Source: Planctomycetaceae bacterium | GTDB lineage: Bacteria; Planctomycetota; Planctomycetia; Planctomycetales; Planctomycetaceae | NCBI GenBank assembly: GCA_016795125.1 | Contig: JAEUIG010000262.1 | Coordinates: 1 to 12,926, forward strand | DNA: 12,926 nt | Direction of reading: 5' to 3' | Shown here: positions 6,923 through 12,926 of the stretch, piece after piece | How positions within the stretch are numbered: position 1 is the stretch's first letter | How the letters are laid out: the number at the start of each line of letters is the position of its first letter | Notes under the pieces: generated by a model | The model's database searches: none | What the model saw: the letters and a program-made list of their open reading frames with translations, nothing else | What the model was told of the DNA's origin: nothing | Made by a program: the position numbers and the translations under genes

Positions 6923-8017
6923 ATGAGCGCCACTCCCGTTCCCGGAACGAGCGTCCGGCCGCTCTCTCTCGACGACGTCATTCTGCTGAATGACGAAATC
7001 CAGGGTTTGATCGCCGCCGGGATTCCGCTGCACGCCGGACTGAGTGGATTCGCGTCGCGCGTCGGCGGCAGCCTGCGCCAGTTTTCGCGGCGACTGGAAG
7101 ATCGACTGGCCGCGGGCGTTCCGTTGGGGGACGCGCTCCAGGCCGAGTCGGCCGCGCTGCCGGGCGAGTATCGCGTGCTGCTGGCCGCCGGCATGCGCAG
7201 CGGCCGGTTCGATGCCGCGCTGGCCAGCCTCGCCGAGTACGCCGCCAGCCTGCGCGATCTGCGTTCGAGCCTGCGACGGGCGATGATTTACCCGGGAGTC
7301 GTCTGCGGGCTGTCGTATGCCATCCTCGCCGCAGTGTTCATGTTCCTGGTGCCCGAACTTCTCAGGAACATCGAATCGCTCAACCTGCACCACGGGGTTT
7401 GGTATTCGGCGCTGACCGCGATGCAGCGCAGCGTGAAGTTCTGGGGACCCGGCATCCCCGCCATTCTGTTCCTGATCTGGTTCGCGACGGTCTGTTCGCA
7501 GTGGACGACGAATGGAAACGCCACGACCTCATCCGAGCGCTATCTGGGATTCTGGCAATGGATTCCGGGAGTCGGCGGCGCGCTGCGTGCCGCACATTGG
7601 TCACGGTTTGCGCACCTCCTGGCAATGCTGGTGGAAGCGGATGTTCCGTTTGCCGAGGCCGCTCGTCTGTCTGCGGCGGCCATCGGCGATCGCCGGCTGG
7701 AGATTGAAATCGAACGTGTGGCCGCTCAGTCATCCGGCGGCGAGTCGCTGAGCGCAGTCCTGAGCCACCGGTCCGGCGTGCCGCCGATGCTGCGCTGGCT
7801 GATGACTCGGGGAGAGCGGGAATCGCAGCTCGGTCCCACGTTGCGCGAAGCGGCCGCCCAGTATGCCCAGCGCGCAGCCATCCGCGCCGAGCTCGTCCAG
7901 AAATTCCTGCCGATGGCGATGGTGGCGCTGGTTGGCGGCGGCATCACGCTCATCTACGCCCTCACGATCTTCATCCCGTTGACGACGATCTGGCGCGGCC
8001 TCGGCACGTCAGGCTGA
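6923..8017 (+). CDS. GspF/PilC-family secretion platform protein (first of three)
   Basis: A 364-residue inner-membrane protein with two copies of the T2SS-F domain. Copy 1 (about 20-150) has LIAAGIPLHAGL, a degenerate GExSG-type loop (LLAAGMRSGRFDAAL, 87-101) and the membrane entry RRAMIYPGVV with a hydrophobic helix near 124-145. Copy 2 (about 226-357) has FAHLLAMLVEADVPFAEA, TRGERESQLGPTL and a C-terminal helix near 328-352. A further helix is near 176-191. In type II secretion and type IV pili such proteins sit in the inner membrane, contact the assembly ATPase and help push pilin subunits into a fibre. It is the first gene of the operon. The ATG at 6923 is the first in frame that fits the family N-terminus; no Shine-Dalgarno is visible. 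The length is slightly below the usual ~400 residues. Confidence 0.88.
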   Translation: MSATPVPGTSVRPLSLDDVILLNDEIQGLIAAGIPLHAGLSGFASRVGGSLRQFSRRLEDRLAAGVPLGDALQAESAALPGEYRVLLAAGMRSGRFDAALASLAEYAASLRDLRSSLRRAMIYPGVVCGLSYAILAAVFMFLVPELLRNIESLNLHHGVWYSALTAMQRSVKFWGPGIPAILFLIWFATVCSQWTTNGNATTSSERYLGFWQWIPGVGGALRAAHWSRFAHLLAMLVEADVPFAEAARLSAAAIGDRRLEIEIERVAAQSSGGESLSAVLSHRSGVPPMLRWLMTRGERESQLGPTLREAAAQYAQRAAIRAELVQKFLPMAMVALVGGGITLIYALTIFIPLTTIWRGLGTSG

Positions 8018-8098
8018 TTGAACTCGCAGAGAATCCGATCACCGCATCGCGGACACTCACATCCGGAACTTCGACATCCAGGTCTCGCGCTACGTTTC

Positions 8099-9172
8099 AT
8101 GATCGCGCCGCTGACGCCCTTTCCCGACGACACTCGCCACGCCCGACTCGGCGCCGCCGACCAGGTCGTGCAGGTCGTCGCGCAGGCGGCCTCGGCGGGA
8201 CTGCCGCTGGCGGACGCCATCGAAGCGTACTGCGACGAGTTCCCTGCCGCGCGTGCCGGCTGGACACTGCGCCAGTTGAGCGGGAAACTCCGGCAGGGAA
8301 TGCCTCTCGACGAGGCGGTATCGGCAATCCCCGCACTGCCCGAATACACCAGCGGCCTGATTCAGGCAGCCTCCGCGTCCAACCGGTTGGCGCTGGTGCT
8401 GGAGCAGCACCTGTATGCCGCGCGGCGCATGAGCAGTATCCGCTGGCGATACTGGTTCAGCACGATCTACCCGCTGGTGCTGCTGGCGGTCGCCTTCGTC
8501 GTGATGACGCTGATTCTGACCGTGTTCGTGCCGCAGATTCGAGTGATCTTCATCGACTTCGGGATTCCGCTGTCGGGGCCGACTCTCGCCACGCTCGCCG
8601 TCTCGGAATGGCTGCTGGGCATGGGGCGCAAGTGGCCGTTCCTGCTGTTACTGGCCTTGTTGCTGACAGCCGTGTGGAGTGTGCGGTTCCTTCCCGGCCG
8701 TTCCTCGCGGATGCGGCTCTGGCAGCATGTGCCGTTGTTCGGCGCGGCGTCCCGCAGTGTGGGGCTCTCCGAATTCTGCTCGCTGCTGTCGCTGTTGATC
8801 GAGTGCCGGATGCCGCTGCCCAGGGCGCTGCGGCTGACGGCCGGAGCACTGCGGGATCCCAACCTTGCCGAGGGGAGCCGCAAGCTGGCCGAACAATGCG
8901 AACAGGGGCTGCCCCCCGACCAGGAAGTCGCGTACCTCCCGCACTTTCCGGACTCGCTGGCTCCGTTGTTCCGCTGGGAAGGGCGCCCGGACGCGTTTGT
9001 AAGCGGGCTGCGCTCCGCCGCAGAACTGCACGCGGCGCAGGCCCGCGTCCGCACCTGGCTGGCCGCGGCGCTGTTCCAGCCGATCAGTTTGCTGATCGTG
9101 GTGCTGCTGGTCGGAGGCGTCACCCTCACGATCTTTCTGCCGCTGATCGAATTGTTGAAGGCTTTGACATGA
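8099..9172 (+). CDS. GspF/PilC-family secretion platform protein (second of three)
   Basis: A 357-residue T2SS-F-like membrane protein, clearly different from its neighbours. Copy 1 (about 20-145) shows VAQAASAGLPLADAIEAY, then STIYPLVLLAVAFVVMTLIL and TVFVPQIRVIFIDFGIPLSG, matching the family 'vP.f...f.dfg..lP' stretch. Copy 2 (about 223-352) shows LSEFCSLLSLLIECRMPLPR and a C-terminal helix FQPISLLIVVLLVGGVTLTI. Hydrophobic segments lie near 122-145, 178-196 and 325-350. The GExSG-like loops have decayed (IQAASASNRL; FRWEGRPDAFVSG). I chose ATG 8099. The frame is open back to a TTG at 8018 directly after the stop of the preceding gene, in the same frame, so a 384-residue form is possible; those 27 extra residues (charged, His/Arg-rich) resemble no GspF N-terminus. 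Neither start has a clear ribosome site. Confidence 0.82.
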   Translation: MIAPLTPFPDDTRHARLGAADQVVQVVAQAASAGLPLADAIEAYCDEFPAARAGWTLRQLSGKLRQGMPLDEAVSAIPALPEYTSGLIQAASASNRLALVLEQHLYAARRMSSIRWRYWFSTIYPLVLLAVAFVVMTLILTVFVPQIRVIFIDFGIPLSGPTLATLAVSEWLLGMGRKWPFLLLLALLLTAVWSVRFLPGRSSRMRLWQHVPLFGAASRSVGLSEFCSLLSLLIECRMPLPRALRLTAGALRDPNLAEGSRKLAEQCEQGLPPDQEVAYLPHFPDSLAPLFRWEGRPDAFVSGLRSAAELHAAQARVRTWLAAALFQPISLLIVVLLVGGVTLTIFLPLIELLKALT

Positions 9173-9178
9173 TCTGTT

Positions 9179-9183
9179 GAGGA
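9179..9183 (+). promoter_or_regulatory. Ribosome binding site supporting the GTG start of the third platform gene
   Basis: GAGGA is followed by a 9-nt spacer and then GTG at 9193. The site lies in the 20-nt gap after the stop of the second platform gene and supports this non-ATG start, since no ATG exists nearby in the frame. Confidence 0.6.
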
Positions 9184-9192
9184 TCGTCCGTC

Positions 9193-10686
9193 GTGGAAAT
9201 CCTGGTCACCACCCTGATCGTGCCGTTCCTCGGCGCGCTGCTGCTGCTCGCCGAGTGGCAGTCGCGCATCGCGTACGGACGCACGTCGCGCGGGAACTGG
9301 CGGCTCGTGCTGCGCGGCTGCGCGATCGCGCTGCTGCCGGTCGTCGCCGGCATGGTCTGGCACGCACTCGTCCGACTGACGAACGAATCGTGGATCTATC
9401 AGGCGATCCCCTCCATCGTTCGCCTGCTGATGATCGTCGCGGCCGCCCGCGCCGCGTTTCGTGCGTGGCAGATTGGACTGATGGGCGACTATTTCACCGC
9501 CGAACCCGCGGCGATGCTGCGGCAAACGCGGCCGCGCGACGAACTGCGCCTGTGCGCCTGGATTCTCACCTGCTTTCCGCTGCTGTGGGCGACCGTCCCC
9601 GCACTCCTGCTGGTCGCGCCCTTCCTGTTCGTTGCGGCGCTGATGCGGATGTCGCAGCGCGTCGAGCGGACGCGATTCCTGTGGACCCTCGCAATTGCCG
9701 TCGAACATGGCATGGACCTGCCGGCCGAGGTCGAAGCGTTCGGGGGCGGCGCACGGTGGCGCACGAAGGAGCGGTACATGGCCCTGGCCGGCCGCCTGCG
9801 CGACGGCGCCCGGCTCAGCGACGCGCTGGCGACCGACGGCCTGCTGACCTCCGCCGAGATCATTGCCGCCGTCCGCGTGGCCGAGCAGACCGGTTCGCTC
9901 GTCGCAACCCTCCGCGCGGCGGCCGCCCGGCACCAGACCGCCCTGTGCAACACCCCCGGAGACCGTTCGGTCATCACGCTGATCTGCTACTGCTGGTTTG
10001 TGCTGGTCGTGATGTCCGCCATTACGTCGTCCCTGGCATACTGGATCGCGCCGAAGTTCGAAGAAATCTTCAAGGACTTCGGCGTGGAGATGCCGTTGCT
10101 GACCGCGCGACTGTTCGACATGTCCGCCAGTTCGGTCACCATTTTTCTGCTGATCATTCCCCTCCTCGTGGTGCCCGCAGGGATTCTGGTGCTGCTGACG
10201 ACGAGATCGGTCGACGACACCGCCGCATCGGCGTGGGGACCGCTGTCGCGCATCTATCCACGACGCGATGCGCCCGGCGTGCTGCGCTGGCTGGCGCTGG
10301 CGGTCGCCGGAGGACGCCCCCTGAGCGCCGTCATCTCCGATGTCGCCGAGCGGCAGCCCAATCGCGGGTTGTCGCTGCGGCTGCAGCGCGCGGCACACGC
10401 CATGAACGCCGGCGAACCGCCCTGGCAGGCGCTGTCCGATGAACACTTCCTGTCGCGCCGCGAGGTCGCCGCCGTCCAGGCCGCCGACCGGGCGGGCAAC
10501 GCACCGACGGCGCTCAACGCCATTGCCGATTCCATCGAACGCACGCATGTCCGGCGGACGCTCCTCTGGATCGAATGGCTGCGGCCGACCGTGATGCTGG
10601 TGTTCGGCGGCCTCGTGGGCATTTACTGTCTCGCCTACTTTCTCCCCGTCATCGCACTGCTCTGGCACGCCATCCGACAAGCATGA
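9193..10686 (+). CDS. GspF/PilC-family secretion platform protein, enlarged N-terminus (third of three)
   Basis: A 497-residue membrane protein, about 100 residues longer than typical GspF. Residues 1-150 form an extra hydrophobic region with likely helices near 2-20, 41-60, 74-90 and 121-150. The first T2SS-F copy (about 160-285) has RFLWTLAIAVEHGMDLP, the loop VRVAEQTGSL (228-237) and a helix at 261-281. It leads into APKFEEIFKDFGVEMPLLTA (286-305), the best family signature in the operon. A helix follows at 315-335. The second copy (about 362-490) has LRWLALAVAGGRPLSAVI, VQAADRAGNAPTALNAIA and a terminal helix 465-488. The start is GTG with a GAGGA site 9 nt before it. Its stop overlaps the next gene by 4 nt. 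Role as in its neighbours: inner-membrane platform of a pseudopilus machine; the N-terminal membrane block has no function I recognise. Confidence 0.85.
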   Translation: MEILVTTLIVPFLGALLLLAEWQSRIAYGRTSRGNWRLVLRGCAIALLPVVAGMVWHALVRLTNESWIYQAIPSIVRLLMIVAAARAAFRAWQIGLMGDYFTAEPAAMLRQTRPRDELRLCAWILTCFPLLWATVPALLLVAPFLFVAALMRMSQRVERTRFLWTLAIAVEHGMDLPAEVEAFGGGARWRTKERYMALAGRLRDGARLSDALATDGLLTSAEIIAAVRVAEQTGSLVATLRAAAARHQTALCNTPGDRSVITLICYCWFVLVVMSAITSSLAYWIAPKFEEIFKDFGVEMPLLTARLFDMSASSVTIFLLIIPLLVVPAGILVLLTTRSVDDTAASAWGPLSRIYPRRDAPGVLRWLALAVAGGRPLSAVISDVAERQPNRGLSLRLQRAAHAMNAGEPPWQALSDEHFLSRREVAAVQAADRAGNAPTALNAIADSIERTHVRRTLLWIEWLRPTVMLVFGGLVGIYCLAYFLPVIALLWHAIRQA

Positions 10687-11141
10687 CGATCGCACCACAC
10701 CACCCCGGCAACCAGCTACGGCGCGTCGCCTCGCGCCGCGGCGCCCTGCTGCTCGAACTGGTCGCCGCCGTCGCGCTGTTCAGCGTTACGCTGACGCTCG
10801 CCGTGCCGGTCGTCACCGCGGTGGCGGCGATCCGCGAACAGTCGCAATGCCGCCAGCTCGCGAACATCGAGCTGGGCAACGTCATGGAACGCATCGCCGC
10901 CCGGCATCGCGCAGGTGAGGCGGTTTCAGCGGCAGCCTCATCCACCACGCTGAACCCCGCGACGGCCGAGGTGCTGGACGCGGCCCAACTGTCAATCGCC
11001 GTCGCCGGCTGGGACGACGTCCCGCAGGGAGTTCACGTCACGGCGAGCTTGACCTGGCAGAACGGCGAAGGCCTGCCGGCCGCGCCCGCCGAACTGCATG
11101 CGTTCTTCGTCGATCCAACCGCGCCGGAGACTCTGCCATGA
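10683..11141 (+). CDS. Prepilin-like minor pseudopilin (GspI/PilV-like position)
   Basis: A 152-residue protein with a type IV prepilin N-terminus: a basic leader of 20 residues ending RRG, predicted cleavage between G20 and A21, then ALLLELVAAVALFSVTLTLA, with the conserved glutamate at +5 (E25). The hydrophobic helix (21-43) continues into an amphipathic stretch AIREQSQCRQLANIELGNVM. The remaining domain (about 70-150) has no motif I know. The start ATG overlaps the previous stop as ATGA; an in-frame ATG at 10575 lies inside the previous gene and adds a sequence unlike a prepilin leader. A leader peptidase of the PilD/GspO type would process it, but none is in the window. By size and place it resembles GspI-type minor pseudopilins; the exact subfamily is unproven. 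Confidence 0.78.
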   Translation: MTIAPHHPGNQLRRVASRRGALLLELVAAVALFSVTLTLAVPVVTAVAAIREQSQCRQLANIELGNVMERIAARHRAGEAVSAAASSTTLNPATAEVLDAAQLSIAVAGWDDVPQGVHVTASLTWQNGEGLPAAPAELHAFFVDPTAPETLP

Positions 11142-11731
11142 ACGTCTCCGCACGCCCGAGCACTGACGACCGCCGCCGATCTTCGCCGCGTTCCGGCATG
11201 TCGCTCATCGAGATGGTCACGGTCTTCTCCGTGCTGGCCATGCTGATGAGTTTCGGCGTGGTGCTGATTGGCCTGCTGCTGCGCTCCGACACCGCCGGTC
11301 ACGAAGCGGTCGCGTTCCAGCTGTCGATCGAACGCCTCGCGCGGCAGTTTCGCGCCGATGCGCATCTGGCGCACAGCGCCGCGTTGCAGGGGGACCATGG
11401 CCATGCCTTGCAGCTGGAACTGAACAACAACTCCCACGTCCTGTGGACGGTGTCCGGTCCGGTGGTGCAGCGGGAACTGCAGCGCGACGACAGCCGAGTC
11501 ACCTACGAAGCCTACCGTGTTCCGGAGGGGGAAACCGTGCTGAGCGTCGATGCAGCGGGCGGCTGCATTCAGCTGCATCGCCGGCAACCGTTCGCATCGC
11601 TGACGGACGACACGACCGACGCACGGCCGAAGCCGCAACTCGAACTGCAGATCGTGGCGGCACTCGGGATTGGTCTCGTGAAGACGCCGGACGCCGCCAT
11701 TGTCGAGCCACCGGCCGGAGACGCCAACTGA
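11138..11731 (+). CDS. Prepilin-like minor pseudopilin (GspJ-like position)
   Basis: A 197-residue protein with a prepilin signature: leader of 20 residues ending SPRSG, cleavage G20/M21, then MSLIEMVTVFSVLAMLMSFG with glutamate at +5 (E25). The following segment QLSIERLARQFRADAHLAHS (62-81) has the helix-then-'R.D' pattern often seen in GspJ-like proteins. A beta-rich body follows to about 150 (VLWTVSGPVVQREL, DSRVTYEAYRV). The C-terminus TPDAAIVEPPAGDAN looks unstructured. The ATG overlaps the previous stop as ATGA. GGAGA lies 7 nt upstream inside the previous gene, so it can be translated both by coupling and by independent initiation. It probably joins the pseudopilus tip with its neighbours; the GspJ label is inference from size, order and N-terminus. 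Confidence 0.78.
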   Translation: MNVSARPSTDDRRRSSPRSGMSLIEMVTVFSVLAMLMSFGVVLIGLLLRSDTAGHEAVAFQLSIERLARQFRADAHLAHSAALQGDHGHALQLELNNNSHVLWTVSGPVVQRELQRDDSRVTYEAYRVPEGETVLSVDAAGGCIQLHRRQPFASLTDDTTDARPKPQLELQIVAALGIGLVKTPDAAIVEPPAGDAN

Positions 11732-12219
11732 TGACGCCTCAACGAGCTGCCATTCCGCCGCTTCAGCCCGGGCCGCGCCAAGGCGCCGCTCTGGTGGTCG
11801 CCCTGATCTGTCTGCTGCTCGTCAGCATGCTGTCGGCCGTGCTCATCAGAACCGCGCTCGCGCAGCGGGATCAGCTCCAGCGGGATGCCTGGCAGTTGCA
11901 GGCGGAATGGCTGGCTCAGGCGGGCCTGGAACGGGCGCTGGTGCGACTCGGCTCGGATCCGGCTTACACCGGTGAAACCTGGCAAACCGCCGCAGGCGAC
12001 GGGAAGCCGATCGGCCGCGTCGACATCACAGTGGCGGCGGCCGACGACGGAGCCGGCGGGCGATTGCTGAAACTGAGCGTCAATGTCCCGGACGACCCGG
12101 TCAATCGCGCGCACGTCGAGCGTGAGGTATTACTGCCGGATTCCTCCATCAACGGCGAGGAACCGGGCGTAGGTCAACAGGCTGCGCGGCGCCCGCGCGG
12201 TCGGGAGCAGGCGAGCTGA
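11731..12219 (+). CDS. PilX/GspK-like minor pseudopilin without Glu+5
   Basis: A 162-residue protein with a proline-rich leader ending PRQG, then AALVVALICLLLVSMLSAVL (19-38) as the membrane helix. If cleaved after G18, position +5 is valine, not glutamate, which is the hallmark of GspK- and PilX_N-type tip subunits. The helix is followed by IRTALAQRDQLQRDAWQLQA and EWLAQAGLERALVRL, the typical 'A.aaAeaGle.A' pattern. A short domain (about 80-145) ends in VEREVLLPDSS, followed by a basic, probably disordered tail (RRPRGREQAS). It is much shorter than canonical GspK (about 300 residues), so the large alpha-helical insertion of GspK must be missing. The ATG overlaps the previous stop (TGATG); GGAG lies 10 nt before it. 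The same frame is open to 11443 inside the previous gene, but that part is out-of-frame shadow. Confidence 0.75.
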   Translation: MTPQRAAIPPLQPGPRQGAALVVALICLLLVSMLSAVLIRTALAQRDQLQRDAWQLQAEWLAQAGLERALVRLGSDPAYTGETWQTAAGDGKPIGRVDITVAAADDGAGGRLLKLSVNVPDDPVNRAHVEREVLLPDSSINGEEPGVGQQAARRPRGREQAS

Positions 12220-12926
12220 TGATGCCACAACGACGCGGGTTTACGCTCATCGAACTGCTGATGGTGGTGGCAGTGATCGCAATTCTGATCGCGCTGCTGC
12301 TGCCGGCGGTGCAGCAGGCGCGGGAAGGCGCGAGAAGGATGCAATGCCGCAACAACCTGTGCCAGCTGGCATTGGCCCTGCATAACTACCATGCCACGTA
12401 CCGCGTGCTGCCCCCGGGATGCGTCAACGAAACCGGCCCGGTGCGGTTCGGCGTTGTCACGGATAACCACTTCGGCTGGCTCGCTCAAATCCTGCCGCAG
12501 CTTGATGAGGTCAATTCCTGGCGGCAGATCGACTTCACCAAAACCTCCTATCAGCAGGTCCTGCTGTCCGCCCCCCCCATGCTGGGCTGCCCGTCGGTGC
12601 CCGGCCCGGGACCATCGTATGCCGCCTGTCACCACGACGTGCCCGCCCTGATCGATGTCGACAATAACGGCGTGATGTTCCTGAACAGCAGCGTGCGCCT
12701 GCGCGACATCACCGACGGCAAGTCCTACACGCTGCTGACAGCCGAGTGCCTGGCAATCGGCGTGGGCTACTGGTTTCAGGGAACCGACGGCATGTTGCGG
12801 CACTCGGGGAGCGGCGTCGACAGCCCCGGAACCGTTGACATGGAGGCCTACTACCTGGAGTTGACCCGCCGCAGTGCGGACCTGGCCCGCCAGGGCGACG
12901 AGGAGCCGGCCGACGAAGGTGACGAC
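12219..12926 (+). CDS. DUF1559-family prepilin-like protein (C-terminus beyond window)
   Basis: 236 residues are visible and the frame is still open at the window end. The N-terminus is a short leader MMPQRRG, cleavage G7/F8, FTLIELLMVVAVIAILIALL with glutamate at +5 (E12), then PAVQQAREGARRMQCRNNL and the helix LALALHNYH, which together define DUF1559. Later landmarks are FGWLAQILPQLDE (85-97), LGCPS (122-126) and RDITDGKSYTLLTAE (162-176), matching the usual 'GW...lLPyLEQ', 'F.CPs' and 'i.DGtSnTll.gE' features. The visible end is acidic (GDEEPADEGDD). No 'HPGGaN..f.DGSV' motif is seen in the visible part; WFQGTDGMLRHSGS may be its degenerate form. The start is ATG 12219 overlapping the previous stop (TGATG), with an equivalent ATG at 12222. 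GGGAG lies 11 nt before the first ATG. DUF1559 proteins are abundant in Planctomycetota; their function is not settled. Confidence 0.92.
   Translation, partial: MMPQRRGFTLIELLMVVAVIAILIALLLPAVQQAREGARRMQCRNNLCQLALALHNYHATYRVLPPGCVNETGPVRFGVVTDNHFGWLAQILPQLDEVNSWRQIDFTKTSYQQVLLSAPPMLGCPSVPGPGPSYAACHHDVPALIDVDNNGVMFLNSSVRLRDITDGKSYTLLTAECLAIGVGYWFQGTDGMLRHSGSGVDSPGTVDMEAYYLELTRRSADLARQGDEEPADEGDD

Noticed and set aside
6666..6926. 86-codon plus-strand frame before the secretion operon
   Set aside because: Non-ATG start, no ribosome site, no recognisable motif, and it overlaps the start of the first platform gene out of frame.
8018..8098. Possible zinc-ribbon on the minus strand (CECPRCGDRILC) opposite the segment between the first two platform genes
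   Set aside because: The Cys pattern lies in a frame antisense to the operon with no surrounding domain; it is most likely chance from the His/Arg-rich codons on the other strand.
8467..10698. 743-codon open frame on the minus strand antisense to the platform genes
   Set aside because: It is rich in Arg, Gln, Asp, His and Gly, with no membrane or domain pattern, and is explained by codon bias in GC-rich genes on the opposite strand.

Overview
The window is GC-rich bacterial DNA that looks planctomycetal. The best markers are a DUF1559 protein with the N-terminal motif GFTLIELLMVVAVIAILIAL followed by LLPAVQQARE, a family hugely expanded in Planctomycetota, and a DNA polymerase I whose N-terminus reads YIVDTYSLIFQVYHAI instead of the usual 'DGSSYLYRAYHA' type. 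Shine-Dalgarno sequences are absent before most leading genes, and the intergenic DNA carries heptad and nonad repeats. The lineage call is inference from these features only.

Left half (1-6332), single housekeeping-type genes: a truncated CPBP-family intramembrane protease on the minus strand; divergently, DNA polymerase I (polA) with all three enzymatic modules; a D-isomer-specific 2-hydroxyacid dehydrogenase; and, convergent with it, a sodium:solute symporter (SSS family) starting at a TTG codon. The polA-dehydrogenase gap holds six tandem copies of a 7-nt unit.

Middle (6333-6922): about 590 bases without a convincing gene. It contains an 85-base, almost perfect inverted repeat built from 9-nt units, plus minor hairpins.

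Right half (6923-12926): seven consecutive plus-strand genes forming a type II secretion / type IV pilus-like operon. Three are different GspF/PilC-type inner-membrane platform proteins. They are followed by three small pseudopilin-like proteins (two with the Gly/Glu+5 prepilin signature, one GspK/PilX-like without Glu+5) and a DUF1559 prepilin-like protein that runs off the window. The last four starts overlap the preceding stop (ATGA or TGATG), implying translational coupling. No secretion ATPase, secretin or prepilin peptidase is inside the window. The likely product is an envelope-spanning pseudopilus or fibre assembly machine with an unusual, triplicated platform and a DUF1559 subunit. 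This operon is the most interesting part of the window.
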